A DNA stretch of 47,275 nt from Chloroflexota bacterium (GCA_020628815.1 JAHDEN010000026.1:1-47275), one strand, 5' to 3'; positions 1 through 8,974 are shown, numbered from the stretch's first letter. Numbers and translations: made by a program. The notes: generated by a model not told the origin, from the sequence alone.

Positions 1-549
1 CTACAGGCACAAGGTGTCCATCACATCACGCTGATCGGGGCGGATAGACAAACGAGTATCGATTTTTGGGAGGGAGTTCTAGGCATGCCGTTTATTTTCG
101 AGCAGCCGAACCTTGATGTTCCCGATGATAACCATCTTTATTTTGATCCGGGTGACGGCCGATTAATCACCATTTTTACCCGCGAAAGCCGCGCGCCAGA
201 CAGCACCCCGACACCTCAGGGAATTGGGAATGTGCACCATGTGGCGTTTAATGTTTCGCGCGTCACATACAACCAAGTGGCCAAACGGCTTGATGAAGCG
301 GGCATTTCGCACAGCGGCAATAAAGACCGTGGCTTTATGGATTCGATCTATTTTCGTGATCCGTTGGGGCTGTTGATTGAGCTAGCAACCTACAAGTTTG
401 AACCGCCCATCCATAGCACCCATGCGGAGGTTTTGCTCGAAGCGCACAAGCTACGGGTCGGCCGGGGAGATTATGCGATTAGTGACGAACATTTAGCCGA
501 TGCGATTGAGCTGATTGCCAAACGAAATCAACAGACATTGTCGAGTTAA
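1..549 (+). CDS. VOC (glyoxalase/dioxygenase fold) family protein, 5' partial
   Basis: The reading frame is open from the first base of the window, so the start lies upstream; an internal ATG at 85 is in frame but is not the true start, because the preceding codons encode GVHHITLIGADR..., the classic first strand of a VOC module. A second module half begins at GNVHHVAF and ends at the strand LLIELATY. The paired histidines (VHHIT, VHHVAF) and the glutamate of LIELA are in the places used for metal binding in glyoxalase I and ring-cleaving dioxygenases. The 182 residues seen are similar in length to one two-module VOC unit, but family members of about 300 residues exist, so more may lie upstream. 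The substrate cannot be told from sequence. A perfect 14-bp palindrome (556-569) follows the stop. Confidence 0.8.
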   Translation, partial: LQAQGVHHITLIGADRQTSIDFWEGVLGMPFIFEQPNLDVPDDNHLYFDPGDGRLITIFTRESRAPDSTPTPQGIGNVHHVAFNVSRVTYNQVAKRLDEAGISHSGNKDRGFMDSIYFRDPLGLLIELATYKFEPPIHSTHAEVLLEAHKLRVGRGDYAISDEHLADAIELIAKRNQQTLSS

Positions 550-595
550 GTTTAATACTTTGCAAAGTAAGAGAGTTAAAGTTGCTAAAGCAGAA

Positions 596-621
596 GTCAT
601 TCCCACCTTCGCAGGTATGAC
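596..621. repeat. Small intergenic inverted repeat (GTCATTCCC...ATGAC type)
   Basis: GTCATTCCCACCTTCGCAGG followed by TATGAC forms a short imperfect hairpin with GTCAT/ATGAC ends and ACCT/AGGT inner arms. It resembles the GTCATTCCCG...CGGGAATGAC elements scattered between genes in many bacteria. Only one copy of this exact form is obvious in the window, so repeat status is inferred from the general class. Confidence 0.4.
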
Positions 622-647
622 ACGTCTTCCGTATTTAATAAACAGGC

Positions 648-684
648 AAAAAAAATAGGATGGTGTTTTAAACACCATCCTATT
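648..684 (-). terminator. Rho-independent terminator of the aquaporin gene
   Basis: Two 15-base arms (654-668 and 670-684) are perfectly complementary around a single base. Read on the minus strand, the stem is followed by a run of eight Ts (648-655). It lies 31 bases past the aquaporin stop codon, and can also serve the convergent VOC gene, though the T-run favours the minus strand. Confidence 0.85.
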
Positions 685-714
685 AAAAGAAAGTTTATTC
701 GATTTTAGAATGTA

Positions 715-1362
715 TTAGCTTCTGAAAACGCGATGTACGATTGAGGCGAGCACACCACCGGCGATTGGGCCAGCGATGTAAACCCAAAGTTGTGCCCATG
801 GGAATACGCCAGCACTCATGATGGCAGGTCCGATGGTACGCGCTGGGTTGAGGGATGCACCGGTTAAGTTACCACCCATAAAGATTGAAAATGCGAGGGT
901 CATACCGATAGCGATAGGTGCCATGTTTCCGGCCGTGCCTGAAACTGCGGTGTGATAAATGGTGTGAACGAGGAAGAAGGTTAGCATCATTTCAACAACG
1001 AAACCTTGAACAGGTGAAACGCCATCAGCCAAAACTGTGTTTCCAAGTTCGCCCGCGGCCTCTGGTGAGCCAAGAACAACAACCAACAAGACGGCACCAA
1101 CAATTGCACCTAAGATTTGAGCCACAAGGTAGCCACCTGCTTCGCCCCAGCCGATTTTTCCGCCAGCGGCTAGACCAACCGTAACGGCCGGGTTAATGTG
1201 AATGCCAGAAATGTCACCTAGCGAGTAGGCCATAGCGACGATAACAAGACCATGAGCCAAAGCAACCGCGACGAGGCTGCCGCTTACTGCTCCGGCACCA
1301 GCTCCGATAAAAATCAGAGTGAGTGTACCAATGAATTCTGCGATGAGTTTTTTGCTATCCAT
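715..1362 (-). CDS. Aquaporin / MIP family channel
   Basis: An integral membrane channel of 215 residues, the usual length for AqpZ/GlpF-type proteins. Both half-helix signatures are intact: HINPAVTVG in the first repeat and SLNPARTIGPA in the second, with the arginine after the second NPA that forms the selectivity filter. Six hydrophobic segments can be followed. It lets water, and possibly small neutral solutes, cross the cytoplasmic membrane; whether it is a strict water channel or a glycerol facilitator is not decided, but the short loops fit the AqpZ branch better. A good Shine-Dalgarno (AAGGAGATC) precedes the ATG. Monocistronic, with its own terminator downstream; about 265 bases separate it from the exporter operon behind it. 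Confidence 0.93.
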   Translation of the reverse strand: MDSKKLIAEFIGTLTLIFIGAGAGAVSGSLVAVALAHGLVIVAMAYSLGDISGIHINPAVTVGLAAGGKIGWGEAGGYLVAQILGAIVGAVLLVVVLGSPEAAGELGNTVLADGVSPVQGFVVEMMLTFFLVHTIYHTAVSGTAGNMAPIAIGMTLAFSIFMGGNLTGASLNPARTIGPAIMSAGVFPWAQLWVYIAGPIAGGVLASIVHRVFRS

Positions 1363-1627
1363 TTGTTTTTGGGATCTCCTTTTTCCTTGAAAACGGTAAA
1401 TCGAACGAACTCTCCATTTTAGAAAACGCAGAACTAAGGGATTAGTTGCGTTTAGGAACGTGAACTAAATAAATGTCCCAATTTATATGTAGTTCCTGTC
1501 CAACTGAAAAGAAAACCACTTAAGATTATGCTATAGAGGGGACAATTACTTTCTTTTCAATCCTTATGTCAAATCATAGCTCATCGCAACTTGACTGCCA
1601 AAGGGTAGAAATACGTATAGCAAATGA

Positions 1628-2095
1628 TTAAATATGTTTGGTAAAGCTGGCCGCTAACGGCCGTTCCTCCCACCCATGCTTTTCATAAAACTTCCTCTCA
1701 TAAGATTCTCGGTGCCTAAAGTTGATCAGCTGCAGACGATTGCAGTTTCGTGCTTTGGCTTCCAGCTCAACTTTTTCAAGAAGGCTTGAACCTATGCCCA
1801 AGCCACGAGCTGCCTCATCTACAAAAAGTTCAGACACAAATCCTTCGGGACCCGCCATAAACAAATAGGGTAGCCAATGCACAGCCACGTATCCCACTAA
1901 CCCTTGTGTGGGGTGAGCCGCCACAAAAAGAGAATGGCTAGCATCGGCTAAATCGGTTGCCAAATAGTTGGCTATCCGCTCAATCGTCTCAGATTCTGAC
2001 TCCCCCTGAACCTGTTTAAACCAGCCGATACTGCGCAATAGTTGGGCCAGCCCGGCCGCATCATTTTGAACAGCTGCCCGAATTGTTACGTGCAT
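1628..2095 (-). CDS. GNAT family N-acetyltransferase
   Basis: A 155-residue single-domain GNAT protein. The acetyl-CoA pyrophosphate-binding loop is seen as ARGLGIGSSLL (R/Q-x-x-G-x-G/A pattern), preceded by the beta-4 strand FVSELFVDEAA and followed by an NxxRHRESYERKFYEKHGW segment typical of the C-terminal helix and tyrosine. The acceptor is unknown. It starts only 7 bases after the stop of the HlyD-type adaptor gene and reads the same way, so it is the last gene of the exporter operon; that may be a chance passenger or may mean it acetylates the exported compound. Confidence 0.85.
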   Translation of the reverse strand: MHVTIRAAVQNDAAGLAQLLRSIGWFKQVQGESESETIERIANYLATDLADASHSLFVAAHPTQGLVGYVAVHWLPYLFMAGPEGFVSELFVDEAARGLGIGSSLLEKVELEAKARNCNRLQLINFRHRESYERKFYEKHGWEERPLAASFTKHI

Positions 2096-2102
2096 GCGAC
2101 CC

Positions 2103-3440
2103 TTAGTTGTCTTGCAAAATTTCGGCCCGGCCGGTCATTCCTTGGCGCACCGTAAACTCGGTTGGATCAAGCTTGATAATCACTGGAAACACCGCTGCAT
2201 CTCCCACCGTGCTGGTTGCCGTTAGATTAATCCGCTCTACCGTGCCATCTATCGGCTGGTTCGGGTATGACTTTAACGTCACCAGCGCCGCCTGGCCGAT
2301 TTCGATCTGATTGAGATCACGTTCGCTCAGGTTGGTCGTGATGAACTCAAGCCCGGCCGGATCAATTAACGTGATGATCGGCGTGCCTGCCCCCACAAGT
2401 CCACCTGGCGCAATGTCTACACTCAGCACTGTGCCGCTCCATGGGGCCAACAGCTCCGCTTTGTTGCTCGCATCGATCGCTTGTTCAAGCGCAAACTGCT
2501 CCGTCTCTAGAGCCAGTTCCGCATTTGCGACATTTAAGTGTGCGGTTCCCAGCTCTTCATCCGTTGGCCCTTTTTGGGCGCGGGCCAGCTCTTCGCGGGC
2601 AATCACAAGTTGTGATCCAGCACCCACGGCCGCATTGCCAGAAGATTGAGCCGCCTGAATATTGTAATTGGCATACGCTACCTGCAGCTGCTCTTTGGCA
2701 CCTTGTAGCCTGGCTGTGGCAAATTCCCGATCATTTTTGATGCGCTCGGCATAGGTAATGCCCAAGCATTGCTTAATGCCGTTGCGGGTTTCACACACCT
2801 CATCATTGTAGGGCACTTCCCACTCTCGGCCGGGCGAGAATGCGTTGTCATACTGCTCTTGGGCACTATCAACCTCTCGCTGTGCCTGCTGAATCTGCAC
2901 GTTAGCTGAGGTCAAGCTACTGCCAGACGCGGCATCTTGCGTCTCAGCGTTTGCAAGATTCGATTCGGCCGACTTGATGTTGGCTTCTGCAATCGCAATT
3001 GCGCTCTCATCCGGTTCCCAAGTTTGTAGCGTCTCTAGCTGTGTTTGGGCGGACAGCAAACTGTTTTGGGCCGATTGGACCCGTAGTTCGGCCGAGCGCA
3101 CATTGTCCTGCAAGCTCTGATCATCCAGGACCGCTAACACATCTCCGGCCGATACGTTGTCGCCTACTGCGACATTAATCGTTAGCAGTTTGCCCGACGC
3201 CTCGAAGCCCAACGGCAACGGCGGCTTACCATTCTGGATCTGCCCATCAGCCAAAATGGTTAGCTGGGGCAGCTCTGTGGGCTCAGCTTCAACCTCTTCC
3301 GATTGGGCCGCCATCGATTCAACCTCAGGCGCAATTTGCTCAGTGGTTTCTGCTACAGAGTCCGCAGGTGGTTCACCGCCACAGGCCATCAGTACGAAGG
3401 CCAGCGCAGTTAGTAAAATTAATTTAAATAGTCTGTTCAT
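2103..3440 (-). CDS. HlyD-family periplasmic adaptor lipoprotein of an ABC exporter
   Basis: A membrane-fusion protein of 445 residues. The N-terminus is a lipoprotein signal with lipobox LMAC (lipidated Cys20), followed by an acidic, low-complexity linker. A first half-lipoyl motif (VAVGDNVSAGDVLAVLDD) is followed by a long alpha-helical hairpin rich in Ala, Gln and Glu (about residues 110-325), the second half-lipoyl (APWSGTVLSVDIAPGG), and a beta-barrel domain with LNQIEIGQAALVTL and DGTVERI. This is the MacA/HlyD layout. It should link the FtsX/MacB permease to the outside of the membrane. It is encoded 79 bases downstream of the permease, and that gap is filled by a period-7 repeat. Confidence 0.9.
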   Translation of the reverse strand: MNRLFKLILLTALAFVLMACGGEPPADSVAETTEQIAPEVESMAAQSEEVEAEPTELPQLTILADGQIQNGKPPLPLGFEASGKLLTINVAVGDNVSAGDVLAVLDDQSLQDNVRSAELRVQSAQNSLLSAQTQLETLQTWEPDESAIAIAEANIKSAESNLANAETQDAASGSSLTSANVQIQQAQREVDSAQEQYDNAFSPGREWEVPYNDEVCETRNGIKQCLGITYAERIKNDREFATARLQGAKEQLQVAYANYNIQAAQSSGNAAVGAGSQLVIAREELARAQKGPTDEELGTAHLNVANAELALETEQFALEQAIDASNKAELLAPWSGTVLSVDIAPGGLVGAGTPIITLIDPAGLEFITTNLSERDLNQIEIGQAALVTLKSYPNQPIDGTVERINLTATSTVGDAAVFPVIIKLDPTEFTVRQGMTGRAEILQDN

Positions 3441-3444
3441 GTTT

Positions 3445-3514
3445 AGCTTATAGCTATCAGCTATTAGCCATCAGCTTTCAGCTATAAACTGACGGCTGAA
3501 AACTGATAGCTGAC
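3445..3514. repeat. Period-7 repeat forming an imperfect hairpin
   Basis: About ten 7-base units run end to end: AGCTTAT, AGCTATC, AGCTATT, AGCCATC, AGCTTTC, AGCTATA, then AACTGAC, GGCTGAA, AACTGAT, AGCTGAC. The second half is the reverse complement of the first unit by unit (its complement reads AGCTATC, AGTTTTC, AGCCGTC), so the whole block can fold back. It occupies nearly all of the spacer between the permease and adaptor genes. Confidence 0.8.
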
Positions 3515-3519
3515 AACTC

Positions 3520-6312
3520 CTAACTCATTCGTAAAATTTCAATCGCTTTAAATTTAATAATGCGACGGGCCGAGAAGATCGCCCCGATGATGCTGGCCAA
3601 CACGACCATCAAAATCACAAAGGGCATCACGGTTGAATCAACCGCAAAAATCATCGGCCGTTCGCTTGAAACATTCTCGATATAGGCAAAAATGTATCCC
3701 ATTGATGCCCCGGCAATGATGCCGGCCAGCGCCGCACTGAGTGTCATCGCAATCGACTCGATAATCAGCATGCCGGTCAATTCCCACTTCTGGCTACCAA
3801 CCGCCTTCATCATCCCAATCTCCTTGCGCCGGGCGTAAATCGTGACATAAATCACCGCAAATACCCCAAACACGGCCGTGGTAAAACTGATCAGCGTCAG
3901 CACCAGCAAAAAGACCTGCGCCTGCTGCTGTTCGTCTTGCGCCTGCTGCAAACGCACTTCTGAAATGCGGGTGCGCAAATTTTGACTAAAACCAAAGGTT
4001 TGGCGCAGTTTCGCATCTAATCCTTCCAAATCTGCATTTGGGTCTACATCGGCCAAAATGCGGGTGATAATTTTTGAATCGGGGTCGGGCAGAGCCAAGT
4101 TAGGATCGGTTGAAAGCCGTTGATGGGCTTGCAACGAGATCAGACCCATGCTGCCCCCTTGGGCATTGGCCCGAATCCGGCCGATGTCGTTAAAGCCGGG
4201 AATCCGCCGGGCGATCCCGATCACCGTAAACTCTTCGATATGATCTAGCCCAGCCCCACGGAGCTTGACCGTGCCACCCAGTTCAACCGCCAACACCTCG
4301 GCCAGCGCTTCACTAATCACAATGCCGGTGTGGTCATCAACAATGCGGGTTAACGCCACCCGATCACTCAGCGGAAAATCGACATACTGATCAAACAAAA
4401 CGTTGTTTAAGTCACCCGTCACCCCGCGCAGTGTGAGCGACGTGTTGCGCATTCCGACCGCATCGGTGATTTCGGCCCGATAATTGTTGGTAAGCCCAAC
4501 CGCATTTTCAATCTCATCAAATTGGGCCAGCTCTGTTTCGATGAAGCTGGGCTGTAGCCAGTCAAGCTGTTCTAAGCCCGGCTCGGCAAAGCGTGAGCGG
4601 ACGCGCAGTTCAACCGGCGATCCCATATCCAGCTCAACATCGGTCCGAATGTTGGCAAAGTCGATGGCGTTTTGGGTGGCTAAAAAGCTGGGCAAAACAC
4701 CGCTAAACAGCACCAATAGCGAGATGAGCGTGTTTCGTTTGTTGTTCCGGCCGACGTTGCGCGACGCAAAGTAGGTCATGCGTGGGGCGATAAAGCTGAT
4801 GATAAATAGCACCAGTCGCTCCAGCGGCCGGGTGAGGAGCAAAAAGACAAGGCCAAGGCCGGTGACCATCAGCAAAATCGTGGATAAAAAGAGTGTGGCT
4901 TCAAGCGCCGGGTTGCCCAGCGTTGAGACCAAATCTAGCCCGATGACCATGATAAAGGTAAAGAGCAGGGCCAATCCGACAAAAAAGAGTCGAACGTTTG
5001 GCCGTGATTCACGTAGCTCGGCCAAATCTTCTAGCTGGATGTTATCCGCCACGCCGGGATTAATGGCGTACATCACCTTTGTTTTCGAGGCGTCGCGGGC
5101 CGGTTTAAACGCGCTAATAAACAGCACCGCAAAGGCAGACAGCACCGACGGCACAATGGTTGTCCATGAAACGACCGGCTGAATCGTAACGATCAGTCCT
5201 TCGTTCGCCATTCGGTTTTCGATAAACGGCAGCACGGCATATTGGGTCAGCAGTTGCCCAAACCCAACACCCAGCGTGACACCGATTAGGCCGATCACAA
5301 AGACCTCGACAATCACGATGGCAAACAGATAGTTTTGCTGACTGCCCAAAATTCGCAAAATCGCCATTTCGCGCCGCTGTTCCTGCACGTTGGTCATCAC
5401 CAAGGTGTGAATGAGCAGACCCACAACGCCAAACGCCATCAGTCCATAGGTGTTGATCAACGCCTGCAAAATCAAAAAGGCTTCGGCCGATGCGTCTAAA
5501 ATCACCGCTTTGTTAAGCGAATAGTTGAACTGGTCACCTAGCGCCGTTTGCACGTTCACGGCAACGGCTCGCACGGTTAGGGCCGCTTCTTCAGAGTTGC
5601 CCGATTCGTACAGGGCTGGGTCTACGAGCGAGATGAGGGTGCTGGCCCGGCCGGGGATGGCGAGCCATTCTTGCGCCACATCAAAGTCTATAAAAATGCC
5701 GTCTTCGGTATCGGCCCCAACGACGCCCGTTTGGCGCACAATGGCGCTAACGGGGAATATGCCGGTAACTCGTCGCTGGCTGGTGCCAAGCACGGTCGGC
5801 TGCCCTTTCTCGCGCGGCCGGGGGAAGCTGTAGGCCAATTCAACAGAATCGCCCACTTGTATGCCAAAGGTTTCGGCCGTTGCCTCAAACAGCGCAATGG
5901 AGCCATCTTCTAAACTCATCGTGCCGGTTATCGTTTCGACAATGCCAACTAGGTCAGTTTCACTCGGCTGGCGGGCGATCAAACTGGCGGTTGCCTGTTC
6001 TCCGTTGGCCGCAATCTCTACATCTGCTTCGATGCGGGGAAACACCTGCTGGATTTCACTGTCCGCTTGCTCTAGCGCCCGGGTGGTGGTGTCGATTTCG
6101 ACAAACGGGTCGGGCGAAATATCGGTTTTGCGCACGCTAATGTCGTACCGGCCGATGGCGGACGAGATCAGATCGACGTTTGAACGCCGGATCGTCTCGA
6201 CAGTCGCACTCATCGTGATAATCAGCCCGGTGCTGACCATCAACGATAAGATCATCAAAATGGTACGGACTTTACGGCGTCGGAAATTTTTGAGTACGTA
6301 AGAGAGAATCAT
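3520..6312 (-). CDS. ABC exporter permease, FtsX/MacB type, two-domain
   Basis: A 930-residue permease with two FtsX-type units. The chosen ATG at 6312 gives the standard beginning MILSYVLKNFRRRKVRTIL (basic amphipathic stretch, then the first membrane helix) and has GGAAG upstream; the frame stays open for 31 more codons, but these lie inside the ATPase gene. The first unit has a long extracytoplasmic MacB-like region followed by a three-helix bundle (FGVVGLLIHTLVM, EMAILRILGSQ, FVIGLIGVTLGVG). The second ends with KEIGMMKAVGSQKWE, more helices and the C-terminal FKAIEILRMS, typical of LolC/MacB-like permeases. It overlaps the ATPase gene by 41 bases. Likely function: mechanotransmission-type export of lipids, peptides or small molecules together with its ATPase and adaptor. 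Confidence 0.93.
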   Translation of the reverse strand: MILSYVLKNFRRRKVRTILMILSLMVSTGLIITMSATVETIRRSNVDLISSAIGRYDISVRKTDISPDPFVEIDTTTRALEQADSEIQQVFPRIEADVEIAANGEQATASLIARQPSETDLVGIVETITGTMSLEDGSIALFEATAETFGIQVGDSVELAYSFPRPREKGQPTVLGTSQRRVTGIFPVSAIVRQTGVVGADTEDGIFIDFDVAQEWLAIPGRASTLISLVDPALYESGNSEEAALTVRAVAVNVQTALGDQFNYSLNKAVILDASAEAFLILQALINTYGLMAFGVVGLLIHTLVMTNVQEQRREMAILRILGSQQNYLFAIVIVEVFVIGLIGVTLGVGFGQLLTQYAVLPFIENRMANEGLIVTIQPVVSWTTIVPSVLSAFAVLFISAFKPARDASKTKVMYAINPGVADNIQLEDLAELRESRPNVRLFFVGLALLFTFIMVIGLDLVSTLGNPALEATLFLSTILLMVTGLGLVFLLLTRPLERLVLFIISFIAPRMTYFASRNVGRNNKRNTLISLLVLFSGVLPSFLATQNAIDFANIRTDVELDMGSPVELRVRSRFAEPGLEQLDWLQPSFIETELAQFDEIENAVGLTNNYRAEITDAVGMRNTSLTLRGVTGDLNNVLFDQYVDFPLSDRVALTRIVDDHTGIVISEALAEVLAVELGGTVKLRGAGLDHIEEFTVIGIARRIPGFNDIGRIRANAQGGSMGLISLQAHQRLSTDPNLALPDPDSKIITRILADVDPNADLEGLDAKLRQTFGFSQNLRTRISEVRLQQAQDEQQQAQVFLLVLTLISFTTAVFGVFAVIYVTIYARRKEIGMMKAVGSQKWELTGMLIIESIAMTLSAALAGIIAGASMGYIFAYIENVSSERPMIFAVDSTVMPFVILMVVLASIIGAIFSARRIIKFKAIEILRMS

Positions 6313-7012
6313 CTGCGTCTTCCGGTTCTTGTTTTTGGATGTTAAACAGCTGGCCGTCCTGCATGTTGACCACTGTCCCCGCAAATTTCGACATGCGCGG
6401 GTCATGGGTCACAAACACAATCGTCATCCCTTCTTTGTTTAAATCCTGAATCAGCTTCATGATCGCAAAGCCGGTTTCACTGTCTAGGTCACCGGTCATT
6501 TCGTCACCAATCAGGATGGGAGGATCGTTGGCCAAGGCGCGGGCGATCGCCACACGCTGTTGCTGACCACCAGACAGCTCGCTGGGGTAATGTTTGGCAC
6601 GGTCGTCTAGCCCAACTTTTTCGAGCAAGGCCATCGCCCGCTCCGTCCGTTCGCGGCGGGGGACGCGGGCCAGCACCATTGGTGCTTCGACGTTCTCGAC
6701 GGCCGTAAAGTTGGCCAGCAGGTTGTAGTTTTGGAACACAAACCCCATCTTGTCCAAGCGCAGTCTGGCCAGTTTGTCTTCGCTCAGCGAGACAAGCGTC
6801 TCCCCTTCGATGGTGATGTGGCCGCGGCTGGGCTCATCTAGCCCGCCAATGATGTTGAGTAGTGTGGTTTTGCCGGAGCCGGAGGGGCCCATGAGACAGA
6901 CAAATTCCCCCTTTTCAATATTGAGGGTCACGCCGCGCAGGGCCGGGACCGCATCTTTCCCCATCAGATAAGATTTGTGGATATTGTCCACGACAATAAT
7001 CGGTTCAGTCAT
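6272..7012 (-). CDS. ABC exporter ATP-binding protein, LolD/MacB type
   Basis: A 246-residue ATPase with Walker A GPSGSGKTT (about residues 42-50), Q-loop FVFQNYNLL, signature LSGGQQQRVAIARAL, Walker B ending IGDEMTGDLDS and switch His in VFVTHDPRM. All catalytic residues are present; the usual DEPTGNLDS is DEMTGDLDS, so the Pro and Asn are changed but the catalytic Glu is kept. This subfamily powers FtsX/MacB permeases, and the gene is the first of the four-gene operon. No clear Shine-Dalgarno precedes the ATG. A short C-terminal tail rich in acidic residues overlaps the permease start. Confidence 0.95.
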   Translation of the reverse strand: MTEPIIVVDNIHKSYLMGKDAVPALRGVTLNIEKGEFVCLMGPSGSGKTTLLNIIGGLDEPSRGHITIEGETLVSLSEDKLARLRLDKMGFVFQNYNLLANFTAVENVEAPMVLARVPRRERTERAMALLEKVGLDDRAKHYPSELSGGQQQRVAIARALANDPPILIGDEMTGDLDSETGFAIMKLIQDLNKEGMTIVFVTHDPRMSKFAGTVVNMQDGQLFNIQKQEPEDADDSLLRTQKFPTP

Positions 7013-7472
7013 AAGGTTTGCTGTTGGTTGAGTAGAACGTATTTTGTGAAATGTAGCAGGGGCTAAAGACCCGCCAACGTTCTAGGCAATACGGCTGCAG
7101 GAAAATGCTGCAGAGCGAATGCTTCTTACTAATTAACACCGCACAATGGCACAGTTGTGACATTTGAATCAGGTTGTAGTGGGGCAAGTGTAGCCACTCA
7201 ACGTAAAAAGTGGATCAGTCCAGGGTACTGTTTATTTTGGTCAATGGGTTGACGATTATTTCAACCGGCTGGTGGATGTGGATTTTCAGAAGTCTAACCA
7301 TTCTCTACGCCGAATCTTGATCAAATCGTATTAATATTCAGAAAAGCATCTTTTTTAATTGAAATTCTGGTGACCTTGGGTAATCTCTGACATGATTTAG
7401 CTGATAGCACTTTCCTCAAAGTGGTAACTCTATGCTACTCAAAAATCAGCTAAAGCGGGCCTAAAATTGTGT
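7013..7472. other. Divergent intergenic region between exporter operon and histidine kinase
   Basis: 460 bases separate two divergent transcription units, so both promoters must lie here. One sigma-70-like promoter pointing at the kinase is marked separately. No convincing gene is seen: the open frame at 7005-7187 on the minus strand has cysteine-rich, family-less composition and overlaps the ATPase start. Confidence 0.5.
7359..7386 (+). promoter_or_regulatory. Candidate sigma-70-type promoter of the histidine kinase gene
   Basis: TTGAAA (7359-7364), a 16-base spacer, and TAATCT (7381-7386). This would start transcription near 7393, giving a leader of about 80 bases before the kinase ATG. 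No operator is evident. Inferred from consensus similarity only. Confidence 0.4.
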
Positions 7473-8834
7473 ATGGCAAAAAGCGACGACTTAAATTTAA
7501 TCGAAAATAAACCCCTTACTTGGTTTGTTGGCTCCTCTGTGATTATGGTGGGGCTGTTTGTCTTTTGGAACAGCATCGAGGCGTTGGTTTTTGGATCAAG
7601 CGAGTTGGAACATGCACTGGAGGGGCAAGCGTTCGACTATTCGATTGTTGCGGCCGTAGTTGTGTTGCTTGTGCTGGGATTAGGGTTTTATGGTCTGTGG
7701 CGCTACGAGAATAAAATGCTTTCGGCCGTCGTGATCTGGAGCTACTTTTTGATATCGTTGGTTGCGATTCAAGTATTTTCGTTGGGGGTTCGCTCGCCTC
7801 TGTTTAACATGGTGTTCCTGACTCTGATCTTCGCTCGCTTTTTCTTGGGGGCAAAACATTTGTGGGTCATGACCGGGCTTTCATTGGGGGCCTTATTTCT
7901 ATTTTACGCTCAAGAGCCGATGTATTTGGGTCAGAATGTCACTGCGGCCGACTTTGATGACCTGTTGGCGATCGCCTACACCATCGCTATGGTTGCGGCC
8001 GTTACCCACTGGATTATGAATGCGCTGACCGATAAGAGCATTCGGCTAAAAAAGCATCAAGATCATTTGGAGCAGTTGGTTTCAACAAAAACGGCTGACC
8101 TACAGTCCGCCTTGTCTGCGGCCGAAGAAGCCAGTCAGGCGAAGTCGGTCTTTTTAGCCACGATGAGCCATGAACTGCGGACGCCACTGAATGCGATTAT
8201 CGGCTATTCTGAAATGACCCAAGAAAGTATTGATGAAGAAGATTATCACGGAGATATGTCGGCTGATGTAGGGCGCATCACCACCTCGGCCCACCATCTG
8301 TTACAGGTGATTAACACGATTCTTGATTTATCAAAAGTAGAGGCCGGGGAGGAAGAGATGGCACCCTCCGCTATTTGCGTAAAATCGCTTTCGGAAGAAG
8401 TTATCACGATGTGCCAGCCTCTTGCTCAAAAATCAGGGAACCGGCTGATCGCCAATTTAGCATCACACACAGACATGGCCGTGCGTGCGGATAAAGAGAA
8501 ATTGACACAGGTGATGCTGAATGTGATCAGCAATGCGGCCAAATTTACGCACAATGGAACAATTACGGTAAATGTTGATCCGATTGATCAGGATTATGTT
8601 CGAATTGAGATTTTGGATACTGGGATCGGGATTCCCGAAGAAAAGCTAGAAACGATTTTTCAACCGTTCCAGCAAGTTGATAATACTTATACGCGCCAGT
8701 TTGAAGGAACCGGATTGGGGCTTGGAATTTCGAAGCAGTATTGTGAATTGATGGGGGGCAACATCCAGGCCAGAAATCGGCCGGAAGGTGGTGCTGCGTT
8801 CACAATACAAGTGCCAAGGGCGCATGTGGTTTAA
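7473..8834 (+). CDS. Membrane-bound sensor histidine kinase (orphan)
   Basis: A 453-residue kinase. The first ~185 residues hold about six membrane helices and very short loops, with no extracytoplasmic sensor domain. A coiled-coil linker (about 190-225) leads to the HisKA box FLATMSHELRTPLNAIIGYSEM with the phospho-accepting His near residue 233. The HATPase domain has the N box VMLNVISNAAKFT, G1 ILDTGIGI, F box FQPFQQVDNTYTR and G2 GTGLGLGIS. ATG at 7473 is chosen; a TTG two codons upstream is also possible, and neither has a clear Shine-Dalgarno. No response regulator is adjacent, so its partner is elsewhere. The membrane segment probably senses the bilayer or another membrane protein. Confidence 0.93.
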   Translation: MAKSDDLNLIENKPLTWFVGSSVIMVGLFVFWNSIEALVFGSSELEHALEGQAFDYSIVAAVVVLLVLGLGFYGLWRYENKMLSAVVIWSYFLISLVAIQVFSLGVRSPLFNMVFLTLIFARFFLGAKHLWVMTGLSLGALFLFYAQEPMYLGQNVTAADFDDLLAIAYTIAMVAAVTHWIMNALTDKSIRLKKHQDHLEQLVSTKTADLQSALSAAEEASQAKSVFLATMSHELRTPLNAIIGYSEMTQESIDEEDYHGDMSADVGRITTSAHHLLQVINTILDLSKVEAGEEEMAPSAICVKSLSEEVITMCQPLAQKSGNRLIANLASHTDMAVRADKEKLTQVMLNVISNAAKFTHNGTITVNVDPIDQDYVRIEILDTGIGIPEEKLETIFQPFQQVDNTYTRQFEGTGLGLGISKQYCELMGGNIQARNRPEGGAAFTIQVPRAHVV

Positions 8835-8974
8835 AGCAGACAGTCAAGGCTGAGATAACCAATTACAGAAATACCGGTCCAAAATAAACCTACGAATGAG
8901 AGGGTGGCTACGCCGATTTTTGTTTTTGCCGATACGATTCTTTTTGCAGATTTGTCATTAGTTAAATGTTTCAT
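8831..8974 (-). CDS. Possible 47-residue single-pass membrane protein
   Basis: A short frame starting at ATG 8974 encodes a basic N-terminus (MKHLTNDKSAKRIVSAKTK) and one clear hydrophobic helix (IGVATLSFVGLFWTGISVIG), ending in YLSLDCLL. The basic-then-hydrophobic design is what is expected of a small membrane protein with a cytoplasmic N-terminus. Its stop overlaps the end of the convergent kinase gene by four bases. No family is recognised, and there is no good Shine-Dalgarno, so it may still be a chance frame. Confidence 0.35.
   Translation of the reverse strand: MKHLTNDKSAKRIVSAKTKIGVATLSFVGLFWTGISVIGYLSLDCLL

Noticed and set aside
6272..6312. Changed Walker B region (DEMTGDLDS) of the exporter ATPase as a sign of inactivity
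   Set aside because: The catalytic Glu and all other ATPase motifs are intact; the Pro and Asn changes are tolerated substitutions. (The motif lies further into the gene; the interval marks the overlap also checked for a frameshift, none found.)
7005..7187. Minus-strand 60-codon frame upstream of the exporter ATPase
   Set aside because: Overlaps the ATPase start, has no family-like features and no Shine-Dalgarno; most of it is the AT-rich promoter region.
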